Source: AG2 sp036493735 (lineage in GTDB: Bacteria; Gemmatimonadota; Gemmatimonadetes; Gemmatimonadales; Gemmatimonadaceae). From it: a DNA stretch of 64,000 nt. The notes beneath the pieces are model-generated. The model worked only from the letters and a program-made list of their open reading frames with translations. It searched no databases and had not been told where the DNA came from. This document shows, in pieces, positions 31,554-39,698 of the stretch (its first letter is position 1; each line of letters begins with the position of its first letter). Both the position numbers and the translations under genes were made by a program. Where the stretch lies: positions 1 to 64,000 of the forward strand of contig DASXPH010000024.1 of NCBI GenBank assembly GCA_036493735.1. The letters are read 5' to 3'.

Positions 31554-33770
31554 ATGACGTCGATAAGCATCTCGCGATTCTTCCGCCGCCGCTCCCACAC
31601 GAGCGCCGCCAATACGGGAAGCTCCCTGCGTCGCCGCTATGTCTTCACGACAGGCGCCGCCGCGATCTTCCTGCTCCTGATCATAACCGCCACAGGTATG
31701 ATCGGTCTCGGGCGTTCGACGACTCAGCAGCAGAACGCGGTCCTCTCCGACGCCGCACGACGCTCCGCGCTGCTCGTCGATCGCGTGCTCGCCGAGCGAA
31801 TGCGACAGGTCGACCTCATCGCCTGGGAGTCGTCCGTCATCGAGGCGGCGAAGAAGGGCACGATCGTCTCGCGCCAGCGTGGGCTCCCTCTCCAGACCAT
31901 CTCGGCGCTCGAGGAGCGATTCAAGACAACGCGCTCACAGCAGGTCGATTCTGCCTCGCTCGAGTATCTGCTCGACCTCCTGCCCAAACTGGATATCGCC
32001 GAGGTAATGCTCACTGACCAGTACGGGTACAACGCCGTCGTCACATCTCCATCGACCGACTTCGTCCAGAGTGACGAGGCATGGTGGCAGGTGGCGTGGA
32101 AGAGCGGCGTTACCGACGCCGAGGCGACCCAGGACCCAGCGACTGGCGAAACGGTCGTCGAGCTTGCGCGCGCTGTCCGGGACCATGGCCGCCGGGTCGG
32201 CGTGGTGAAGGTCAAGTTCGGCCTGGCGACGGTCGACTCGGCGCTGCTCCAGGCCGGCTCCGGCACGACGATTCGGGTCGACCTCGTCGACTCCGTGGGT
32301 CACATCATCGCCAGCTCGGCGGGAGGGAAGCGCTTCCAGGTCATTGGCGGATCGAGCGAGGCCGTTCACGTGCGGGCGGATAGCATCGTCGCATTCGGCG
32401 TCGGCGAGGCTCGCCAGCGCGGAGCGATTGTTTTCGCGAACGACAGTCACTGGCGCGTCATCGCCCACGGCGATGAGGCAACCTTTGGTGCCCCCGTGCT
32501 TCGAGCGCAGCTCGCCCTGCTCGGCGGAGCGCTCGTGGTACTGGTCGCAATTCTAGTGATGCTCAGTCTCGTGAACCGCTCGATCGAGCGGCGAATCACG
32601 TCGCCCGCCGCAGCGCTCGCGGAGCTCGCGGAGGCGGTTGCCGCGGGCGACCTGTCGAGACGGATTCATCATGCCCTCGCCGAGGACGAGATCGGGCGAC
32701 TGTCGCGTGCCGTCGCGGCCATGGTTGCCGAGCTCCGTCGGCTGGCCGGCGCGCTGGGGTCGTCCGCGCAGGAGACGTCCGCGATGGCGGCCGAGATTAC
32801 GGCCGGGACCGAGGAGATGGCCGCGTCGGCAGGTGAGATCGCGCATACCGCAAGCGAGCTATCGCAGCAGTCGGCTGGAATGGCGCAGTCCATTCAGTCG
32901 CTCTCGGCGTCAGCGGAGCAGCTGGTTCGCATCGCTGGCGAGCTCAGAGACGGCGGCCACGAAGGAGTCGACCGGAATCGGAAGTTGCGGGGGCTCGCAC
33001 TGGAGAGCCGAGGCAAGCTCGATCAGAGCTCCCAGGCTCTCGAGCTGCTCGCGAAAGACGTCGGCGCAAATGCGACGGCAATCGAAAGCCTCGGCAAGGC
33101 ATCGCTCGAGGTTCGCAGCTTCGTCACGCTCGTACAGAAGCTCGCTCGCCAGTCCAAGTTGCTCGCGCTGAATGCCGCGATGGAAGCAGCCCGCGCCGGC
33201 GAGCACGGGCAGGGCTTCGCCGTGGTTGCAAGCGAAGTGCGACGTCTGGCCGCCATGTCCTCGGAGGCAGCGCAGCGTACGGAGCAGGTAATGGGAGGTG
33301 TGCTCCGCGGCATCGACGAGTCGAGAGCATCGAGCGAGCGATCGGTGAACACCGTACGACAGGTGCTCGATGCGACGGCGCACGGAGTCCGTTCGTTCGT
33401 TGCCGTCGAGCAAGCGGTCGAGACAAACGAGGCGTGGACAACCTCGATCGAACGCGCCGCCACGTCGGCGAATGCACTCGTTGGAGAAATCACGAAGCGC
33501 TTGACGCAGCTGACCTCCGGCACCGAGTCGTTCGCGGCAGCGATGCAGCAAGTCGCCGCGTCGAGTGAAGAGCAGAGCGCGAGCACGCAGGAGATTGCGG
33601 CTGCCGCGGCAGCGTTGTCGACCGCCGCCGAAACGCTCTCGCATCTCGTGTCGAATCTTCGGCTCGAGGCAGGAGAGCCGAAGCCCGGAGAATCGGCGGC
33701 GACGCAGTCGCCGCCAGAGCGAATGTCGCAACGAACGCTCGGGCTGCTCCCCAATCCTGCTTCGGCCTAG
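31554..33770 (+). CDS. Methyl-accepting chemotaxis protein
   Basis: The 738-aa protein has a first membrane helix (about 32-52), a ~270-residue periplasmic sensor domain (dCache/Cache-like by size), a second helix (about 325-345, LLGGALVVLVAILVMLSLVN), a HAMP segment (SPAAALAELAEAVAAGDLSR), and a long coiled-coil signalling domain. The hairpin tip reads NAAMEAARAGEHGQGFAVVA then SEVRRLA, close to the conserved MCP tip. No che genes are adjacent, so it must act with a cluster elsewhere. The ligand is unknown. Confidence 0.92.
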   Translation: MTSISISRFFRRRSHTSAANTGSSLRRRYVFTTGAAAIFLLLIITATGMIGLGRSTTQQQNAVLSDAARRSALLVDRVLAERMRQVDLIAWESSVIEAAKKGTIVSRQRGLPLQTISALEERFKTTRSQQVDSASLEYLLDLLPKLDIAEVMLTDQYGYNAVVTSPSTDFVQSDEAWWQVAWKSGVTDAEATQDPATGETVVELARAVRDHGRRVGVVKVKFGLATVDSALLQAGSGTTIRVDLVDSVGHIIASSAGGKRFQVIGGSSEAVHVRADSIVAFGVGEARQRGAIVFANDSHWRVIAHGDEATFGAPVLRAQLALLGGALVVLVAILVMLSLVNRSIERRITSPAAALAELAEAVAAGDLSRRIHHALAEDEIGRLSRAVAAMVAELRRLAGALGSSAQETSAMAAEITAGTEEMAASAGEIAHTASELSQQSAGMAQSIQSLSASAEQLVRIAGELRDGGHEGVDRNRKLRGLALESRGKLDQSSQALELLAKDVGANATAIESLGKASLEVRSFVTLVQKLARQSKLLALNAAMEAARAGEHGQGFAVVASEVRRLAAMSSEAAQRTEQVMGGVLRGIDESRASSERSVNTVRQVLDATAHGVRSFVAVEQAVETNEAWTTSIERAATSANALVGEITKRLTQLTSGTESFAAAMQQVAASSEEQSASTQEIAAAAAALSTAAETLSHLVSNLRLEAGEPKPGESAATQSPPERMSQRTLGLLPNPASA

Positions 33771-33869
33771 TGCCTCAGGTGGCGTGCGCACGCGTGGGAA
33801 CTAATACGCGGTGATTCCGGATACGGTCTATGCTCGGGATCGGCATTTAACCAGCGGAGCATTCTGCAT

Positions 33870-34502
33870 ATGCGTCACGCGAAGTTCATCTCTTTGTTCA
33901 TTTCCTGCGTTCTGGCTGGCTGCGGTGGTAGTGGTGACAGTGGGGGCACCAATCCGCCGCCAACGCCAGTGCTGACCAGCGTTACGCTGAGTAAGACCGC
34001 GGCCACTCTGCGACCGACGGAGTCCACGACGATCACGGCGACACCGAAGGACCAGAATGGCAATGCCATGAGTGGCCAGACGGTCGACTGGACGATCGCA
34101 CCGACCAGTGGCATCGCCTCGATCACGCCCAATGGCACGTCCGTCACGGTTACGGGAACGGCGCTCGGTTCGGCGGCGCTGACCGCAACGGTACAGCAGA
34201 AGACGGCGACCGCGCAGATCACGGTTCAGAACTCCTTCCCGTCGAGCGCCGACATTGCCGTGGGCGCGAACGGAGCCAACGCATTCGACCCGCAGCAGGT
34301 TGATATCGCAGCGGGTGGGACGGTGAACTTCAACTGGAGCGGCGTTACTCACAACGTGACGTGGCAGGCGCCGCCAGTTTCAGTGAGCAACATTGCTGAC
34401 CGGTCTTCGGGCACCGTCTCAGTGACTCTGAACACCGCTGGCACGTACAACTATCAGTGCACGCTGCACGCGGGCATGACGGGAACGGTCACGGTGCATT
34501 GA
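33870..34502 (+). CDS. Lipoprotein with Ig-like and cupredoxin domains
   Basis: The 210-aa protein has a lipoprotein signal (RHAKFISLFISCVLAGC), a BIG_2/Ig-like domain (about 38-120; VTLSKTAATLRPTESTTITA), and a C-terminal plastocyanin-like domain. In the latter, His (GVTHNVTW) and the loop YQCTLHAGMTG provide Cys, His and Met, the normal type 1 copper ligand set. It likely carries electrons or stores copper at the outer surface. Acceptance of electrons for the caa3 oxidase encoded 5 kb away is only a suggestion. Confidence 0.85.
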   Translation: MRHAKFISLFISCVLAGCGGSGDSGGTNPPPTPVLTSVTLSKTAATLRPTESTTITATPKDQNGNAMSGQTVDWTIAPTSGIASITPNGTSVTVTGTALGSAALTATVQQKTATAQITVQNSFPSSADIAVGANGANAFDPQQVDIAAGGTVNFNWSGVTHNVTWQAPPVSVSNIADRSSGTVSVTLNTAGTYNYQCTLHAGMTGTVTVH

Positions 34503-34530
34503 TAGCGCGGAGGGCGCGGAGGACTGCTCT

Positions 34531-34612
34531 TGTCATCCTGAGCGAAGCGAAGGATCTGCTGTTGACCTGCCAAACAGCAGATCCTTCGGTCGCTTCGCTC
34601 CCTCAGGATAAC
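34531..34612. repeat. REP/REPIN-like inverted element
   Basis: TGTCATCCTGAGCGAAGCGA followed by AGGATCTGCTG is mirrored by CAGCAGATCCTTCGGTCGCT and TCGCTCCCTCAGGATAA, giving an imperfect palindrome with a short loop. It lies between convergent genes. The TCCTGAGCGAAGCGAAGGAT core resembles a widely dispersed intergenic palindrome in several phyla; this is from memory and unverified. It may also serve as a bidirectional terminator. Confidence 0.75.
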
Positions 34613-34618
34613 CTGGCG

Positions 34619-35812
34619 CTAACGCGGCCGCGGGCGCTCGCTGTTCTTGAAGAGGTAAACCGCGGGCTCCAGGCGCGGACCACTCGCGTCGGCCACGGCG
34701 AAGTGATTGCCCTCGTACGCGGCCGAGCCGGCGTACCGTCCGTCCTTGGTCACCGCATAGTAGCTCAGGTCGAAGTACGGTCTGCCCCTGTCGTCGACCA
34801 GCCGTTTTTCGGTCATCGCGATGACACGGCGCATCACCTCCAGAAGCGCCTCCTCTGGCGATTTCCCCTGACGCATCAGCTCGACCGCCAGGAAGGCGCC
34901 GCAGACCTTGATGTTCGATTCACCGCGCCCAGTGGAGCCCGCGGCACCAATGTCGTTGTCGCAATACTGGCCCGCGCCGATGATCGGACTGTCCCCGACG
35001 CGCCCAGCAATCTTCCAGGAGATTCCACTCGTCGTTGTCACCGACCCGATGTCGCCACGGGCATCCACCGCGTTCATGTTGATCGTGCCGTACGTGAAGG
35101 GAACACCCCGTTCATCGAGGAAGACGTGGCTGTCCCCCTCAAACGGAGGTGCACCGCCGCGCTGCGGCGTGGGAGTCGGACGAGGGCGCCGAGCCGCGGT
35201 CGTATCGTCCGGGATATCGAGCCAGCTGTCATTCGGGTTGAGACGAGATTTCCACTTGAGCCACGCCTCCCGCGATTTGTCGGTGATGAGATTCTGCTCC
35301 TTGAAGCCCATCTCGAGCGCGAACTTCTTCGCGCCGGCACCGACGAGAAAGATGTGATCGGTATGGTCCATCACGGCCTTCGCCACCAGCGACGGAGTGG
35401 CGATGTCCTCGAGGCATCCAACGGCGCCCGCGCGCTTGGTCGGGCCGTGCATGCAGCTCGCGTCGAGCTGCACGACGCCGTCTTCGTTAGGCAGGCCACC
35501 CAGTCCGACGCTCATGTCGTTCGGGTCGAGCTCCACCATGTTGACGCCGGCGATCGCGGCATCGAGCGGATCGGCACCGGTCGCCACCATATCGTAAGCT
35601 TTCTTGATAGGGCTGCCGGCCGGATTGTCGCGATAGAACCCGTTTGCCGACGAGACAATGATGGGGCGATGGGGGGGCGCCCCGGCGCGCGGAGCGAGCT
35701 CGGCGCGATCGACCATGGAAACGCGGGGTGCGCCCGACGCGAGCGTCGGAAGGGCGAGACCGGCCGCCGCCGCAGCGCCGGCGCCAAGGAAGTCGCGGCG
35801 GGAGAGAGACAT
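34619..35812 (-). CDS. Tat-exported N4-(beta-N-acetylglucosaminyl)-L-asparaginase
   Basis: The 397-aa Ntn hydrolase starts with a Tat signal (SRRDFLGAGAAAAAGLALPT). It would cleave the GlcNAc-Asn bond of glycoasparagines or isoaspartyl-type peptides. The predicted autocleavage nucleophile is Thr243 in FTYGTINMNAVDARGDIG, followed by KIAGRVGDSPIIGAGQY and GAAGSTGRGE, which match glycosylasparaginase. The linker before Thr243 is Pro/Arg-rich (RRPRPTPTPQRGGAPPF). Periplasmic location and glycan substrate are consistent with scavenging. It is convergent with the cupredoxin gene. Confidence 0.9.
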   Translation of the reverse strand: MSLSRRDFLGAGAAAAAGLALPTLASGAPRVSMVDRAELAPRAGAPPHRPIIVSSANGFYRDNPAGSPIKKAYDMVATGADPLDAAIAGVNMVELDPNDMSVGLGGLPNEDGVVQLDASCMHGPTKRAGAVGCLEDIATPSLVAKAVMDHTDHIFLVGAGAKKFALEMGFKEQNLITDKSREAWLKWKSRLNPNDSWLDIPDDTTAARRPRPTPTPQRGGAPPFEGDSHVFLDERGVPFTYGTINMNAVDARGDIGSVTTTSGISWKIAGRVGDSPIIGAGQYCDNDIGAAGSTGRGESNIKVCGAFLAVELMRQGKSPEEALLEVMRRVIAMTEKRLVDDRGRPYFDLSYYAVTKDGRYAGSAAYEGNHFAVADASGPRLEPAVYLFKNSERPRPR

Positions 35813-36015
35813 GGATCCTCCAGCAATGACGGGAATGGGGGCTTCGTGACCCGTATTCTACGCTCCAACCCAGTCGGCCGTCATCCCCGTGAGCATCTGC
35901 TCGACAGCCGGTCCTCTGCCGAATGGCGAACGGGACGCATAGCTTTGCTGCGCACGACTTCGGGCCGCGCCGATGCGCGGCCCGCCGCGCTTTGCCAGCA
36001 ACAACAACGCTGCAC

Positions 36016-37911
36016 ATGGCTGCCCCTCAATCCGCGACGGTTCCCTCGGTACGCGATCAACTGCGACAGGCGGAATTCCTGGCGGGACTGACCGAGTCCG
36101 CGCTTCACCAACTGTCGCGTCTCGTCACTCCCCGCGTTTACGAGTGCGATGAGGTGCTCTTCGAGGAAGGCGCGCCGCGCACTTTCCTCGCCATCGTCGC
36201 GACGGGTGCCATCGCGATCGAGAAGAACGTCCGCGGGCGCCCGGTGCGCCTCGTGACGCTCGGTCCCGGCGAGGCGCTCGGCGAGGGACTGCTGCTCGAC
36301 GACTCGCCGCACGGAACGAGCGCGCGCGCCGTCCAGCGCACGGAGGGGTTCGTTCTGCGCGCGGATCAAGTTCAGGAAATGCTAAAGGAGTATCCGCCGC
36401 TGTATGCGGCCCTCGTGGCGCGGGCGGCGCGCACCATCTCGCGCCGTCTGGCCGCCACGGACGCGACGCTCGTGGGGCACGGGCGTACCCTCGGCTTCAC
36501 CGGCTCGCGGACGCGCCGTGAGCACGACCTGCTCGGCGAGCGCGATGTTCCCGATGACGCCCTCTATGGTGTGCAGACACTCCGCGCGCTGGAGAACTTT
36601 CCGATCACGGGTATTCCCCTTCGGGAATTTCCCGCCCTCGTCGAGGCCCTCGCGGCAGTGAAGGAAGCCGCGGCCCTCGCGAACGCCGACCTTGGCCTGC
36701 TCGATCCGGATATCGCCAACCTCATCGTGCGTGCGGCCGAGGAGATCCGCGCCGGTCGGCATCATGAGCATTTCCTCGTCGACATGATCCAGGGGGGCGC
36801 GGGGACATCGACGAACATGAACGCCAACGAGGTGATCGCGAATCGCGCGCTCGAGCTCATGGGCCGGCCGCGTGGTGATTACGCGGCGATCCACCCCAAC
36901 AATCACGTCAATCTCAGCCAATCCACGAACGACGTCTATCCGACGGCGGTGAAGCTCGCGCTGCATCGCTCGATCGACGAGCTTCGCGCGGCGGAGCGTG
37001 CGCTCGCGACGTCGTTTCTCGACAAGGGCAAAGAGTTCGCGCATCTGATCAAGATGGGGCGCACGCAACTGCAGGACGCAGTGCCGATGACGTTAGGCCA
37101 GGAGTTTCGGGCCTTCGGTCACACGATTCTCGAAGACGTCGAGCGGCTGGGCGAGGTGCAGCAGCTGATCAGCGAGATCAATATGGGGGCGACGGCGATT
37201 GGCACGGGCATCAATGCGCCCGCCGGCTACTCCGACGTGGTGCGCGAGCATCTCGCTCGCATAACGAGACAGCGCCTCGTCACCGCTCCCGATCTCGTCG
37301 AGGCGACGATGGACACCGGCGTCTTCGTGCAGCTCTCGGGCGTGCTGAAACGCTGTGCGGTGAAGCTGTCGAAGATCTGCGACGACCTCCGTCTGCTGAG
37401 CTCCGGACCGCGCGCTGGGCTGGGCGAGATCAATCTTCCGGCCATGCAGCCTGGCTCGTCGATCATGCCGGGGAAGGTCAATCCAGTCATACCGGAAGTC
37501 GTGAACCAGGTCTGCTTCGATGTCATTGGGGCCGACGTCGTCGTGACGATGGCGGCCGCTGCGGGACAGCTCCAGCTCAACGTCTTCGAGCCGGTGATCG
37601 CATTCCGGTTGCTCTCGGCGATCAGCGAGATGCGCAACGCCTGCGTCGTGCTGCGCGAGCGGTGCGTCGATGATATCACCGCGAACGAGGACCGACTCCG
37701 GTATTTCGTGGAGCACTCGATCGGTGTCGTGACCGCGCTGGTTCCCGCGATCGGCTACGAGCGCGCGACGCAGATTGCGAAAGAAGCACTCGACAGTGGT
37801 CGGGGCGTGTACGACATCGTGCGCGAGAAGGGCTTGTTGACGAAGCAGGAGCTCGATCGACTCTTGAACCCCGAAGCGATGACTGGCGACGGGACCAATC
37901 CGGCCGCCTAG
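36016..37911 (+). CDS. Cyclic-nucleotide-binding-like domain fused to aspartate ammonia-lyase
   Basis: The 631-aa protein combines a Crp-like N-terminal domain (about 15-150; GLTESALHQLSRLVTPRVYE, GAIAIEKNVRGRPVRLVTLG, PGEALGEGLLLDD) with a full aspartase (about 155-625; HDLLGERDVPDDALYGVQTL, GTSTNMNANEVIANRALEL, and the SS-loop GSSIMPGKVNPVIPEVVNQV). Aspartase converts aspartate to fumarate and ammonia. The phosphate-binding cassette, normally P-R-[AS]-A, reads PHGTSARA, so the usual cAMP-binding Arg is displaced. The ATG at 36016 is the sensible start. It lies 15 bp upstream of pncB, suggesting a shared role in aspartate/NAD metabolism. Confidence 0.9.
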   Translation: MAAPQSATVPSVRDQLRQAEFLAGLTESALHQLSRLVTPRVYECDEVLFEEGAPRTFLAIVATGAIAIEKNVRGRPVRLVTLGPGEALGEGLLLDDSPHGTSARAVQRTEGFVLRADQVQEMLKEYPPLYAALVARAARTISRRLAATDATLVGHGRTLGFTGSRTRREHDLLGERDVPDDALYGVQTLRALENFPITGIPLREFPALVEALAAVKEAAALANADLGLLDPDIANLIVRAAEEIRAGRHHEHFLVDMIQGGAGTSTNMNANEVIANRALELMGRPRGDYAAIHPNNHVNLSQSTNDVYPTAVKLALHRSIDELRAAERALATSFLDKGKEFAHLIKMGRTQLQDAVPMTLGQEFRAFGHTILEDVERLGEVQQLISEINMGATAIGTGINAPAGYSDVVREHLARITRQRLVTAPDLVEATMDTGVFVQLSGVLKRCAVKLSKICDDLRLLSSGPRAGLGEINLPAMQPGSSIMPGKVNPVIPEVVNQVCFDVIGADVVVTMAAAAGQLQLNVFEPVIAFRLLSAISEMRNACVVLRERCVDDITANEDRLRYFVEHSIGVVTALVPAIGYERATQIAKEALDSGRGVYDIVREKGLLTKQELDRLLNPEAMTGDGTNPAA

Positions 37912-37926
37912 AACCTGCTCTCACCA

Positions 37927-38988
37927 ATGCCTCGCCGTCGCAAGCGTCTCGACCCCGCCGTCTTTCGTCTGCCCGTCGACGAGATTCGCCAGGGCTTCTA
38001 TACCGACAAGTACTTCGAGCGCGCGCGAGAGATTCTTCGCGCGGACTCACATTCACCGCGGGTGTTGATGCAGGTCAGCGGCAAGAACGCCGGCTACCTC
38101 AGCGGTGTCGACGAGGCCATCGCGATCCTGAAACAGTGCGCCGAGGACTACAGTAGCCTAACGGTGAGCGCGCTGTACGAGGGCGACGAGTTCGAGGCGT
38201 GGGACGCGGTGATGACCATCGAAGGGCCCTACGAGTGCTTCGCGCATCTCGAGACGCTTTACCTTGGTGTTCTCTGCCGGCGCACGCGGATATGTACGAA
38301 CATGCGCCGCCTCGTCGAGTCCGCTCGACCCAAACCGGTGTTGTTCTTTGGTGCGCGTCAGGACTTCTGGGGGTCGCAACCGGGAGATGGGTATGCGGCG
38401 CATGCGGGCGGCGCGTCGTCGGTCGCGACCGACGCACAGGCCTCGCTGTTCGGCGCGTCCGGTATCGGCACTGTTCCACATTCACTCATCGCCGTGTACG
38501 ACGGCGACACCGTCCGCGCGTCGAAAGCTTTTGCCGCGCATGTGCCGGGCGTCGACCTCATCGCCCTCGTGGATTACGAGAACGATTGCGTCCGGACGAG
38601 TCTGGACGTCGCGCGCGCGCTCGAGGGCCGGCTCTGGGGCGTCCGCCTGGACACGTCCGAGAATCTCGTCGATACGTCGGTGATCCCACAGATGGGCACG
38701 TTCAGACCGACGGGCGTGAATCCACAACTCGTGTGGAACGTGCGCAACGCACTCGACGCCGAGGGGTTCGGCGAGGTGAAGATCGTCGTCTCCGGTGGAC
38801 TGAACGCCGCGCGCGTGCGGGAATTCGAGGACGAGAAGGCGCCCGTCGATGTGTACGCCGTCGGGACGTCGATCATTCACGACGGACGCTTCGACTTCAC
38901 CAGCGACATCGTTATGGTCGACGGAAACCCGCAGGCAAAGGTTGGCCGCGAGATGCGGCCGAATCCGAAGCTGGACCGAGTGAAGTAG
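37927..38988 (+). CDS. pncB: Nicotinate phosphoribosyltransferase
   Basis: The 353-aa protein belongs to the NaPRTase/QPRTase fold and would make nicotinate mononucleotide in NAD salvage. Readable segments include GFYTDKYFERAREIL near the N-terminus, THLETLYLGVLCRRTRI-like (here AHLETLYLGVLCRRTRICTN), FGARQDFWG, the loop VDYENDCVRTSLDVARAL, and the phosphoribosyl strand KIVVSGGLNAARVREFE followed by VYAVGTSII. It is shorter than E. coli PncB (about 400 aa) and closer to the archaeal-like short form. It is 15 bp downstream of the aspartase fusion. Confidence 0.88.
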   Translation: MPRRRKRLDPAVFRLPVDEIRQGFYTDKYFERAREILRADSHSPRVLMQVSGKNAGYLSGVDEAIAILKQCAEDYSSLTVSALYEGDEFEAWDAVMTIEGPYECFAHLETLYLGVLCRRTRICTNMRRLVESARPKPVLFFGARQDFWGSQPGDGYAAHAGGASSVATDAQASLFGASGIGTVPHSLIAVYDGDTVRASKAFAAHVPGVDLIALVDYENDCVRTSLDVARALEGRLWGVRLDTSENLVDTSVIPQMGTFRPTGVNPQLVWNVRNALDAEGFGEVKIVVSGGLNAARVREFEDEKAPVDVYAVGTSIIHDGRFDFTSDIVMVDGNPQAKVGREMRPNPKLDRVK

Positions 38989-39117
38989 GCGTGTCGCGGG
39001 GCGCGGGGCGCGTGGCGCACGGGGAGAGCGTTTGCGAATTGACGCCTGGTTCGTCAACCCTCTGCGCTTCACCGTCCACGCACACGCGCCACCCACCACC
39101 CTTCACGCGCAACGCAC

Positions 39118-39504
39118 ATGGCTGGCTTGCGACTCGATGGCGCCGGACAGGCAAAAATGAAGACGCTCGACGACGCGATGAATGTACTGCTCCGCCTCAA
39201 TGGGCTTGTCGAGCACTACGCGTTGCAGATCAAGCGTAACCAGCAGGGCGGCACCTTTCTCACGAATATCAAACGGCAGCTGCCGGCACTGAGCGAAATG
39301 CTCAAGGCTCAATTCGGCATGATCGCCGATCAGGTGATGCAGACGAGTCTCGGCGCGACCCGCGGTGCAAGCGAGCAAGTGCGTGTTCGCACGCTGCGCG
39401 AGGGCGTCGCGCAGATCAAGATTGCTCTCGAGATTGCGATCGCTCACGTCAAGGAAAAACACGACCTCACCGCAGCCGAGGACGACAAGGCGCAGTCGGC
39501 GTAA
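39118..39504 (+). CDS. Small helical hypothetical protein
   Basis: The 128-aa protein is soluble and almost entirely helical, with coiled-coil character (MNVLLRLNGLVEHYALQIKR, LPALSEMLKAQFGMIADQVM, GVAQIKIALEIAIAHVKEKH). No family is recognised. An alternative start at 39157 (MKTLDDAMN) would remove 13 residues. It precedes the oxidase operon by ~195 bp on the same strand, but I see no evidence that they are functionally linked. Confidence 0.6.
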   Translation: MAGLRLDGAGQAKMKTLDDAMNVLLRLNGLVEHYALQIKRNQQGGTFLTNIKRQLPALSEMLKAQFGMIADQVMQTSLGATRGASEQVRVRTLREGVAQIKIALEIAIAHVKEKHDLTAAEDDKAQSA

Positions 39505-39698
39505 GGACAAACCCGACAGAAAGCGAATCTCCGCGTTGTGCGCATGATTCGGCGCGCGCTGTGCATCTTGGGCCGCCGCTTGATTCAGCCAGAGTCAGCC
39601 GGTACCTTGCCGATGCTCCAGACAAAATGCGCCCCGTGCGCGCGACATCACGTCGTGTCGAAAGGGACGCACCGCACGCCGGAAAAAAGGACAGCGCA

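Noticed and set aside
34457..36091. A 544-aa plus-strand frame
   Set aside because: It is antisense to the glycosylasparaginase gene, whose Tat signal and catalytic motifs are unambiguous.
38989..39117. A terminator after pncB
   Set aside because: Repeated GCGGGGC and GCGTGGC words and a partly complementary CACGCACACGCGCC are present, but no clean stem followed by a U-run; I kept it only as an example of the short-word pattern.
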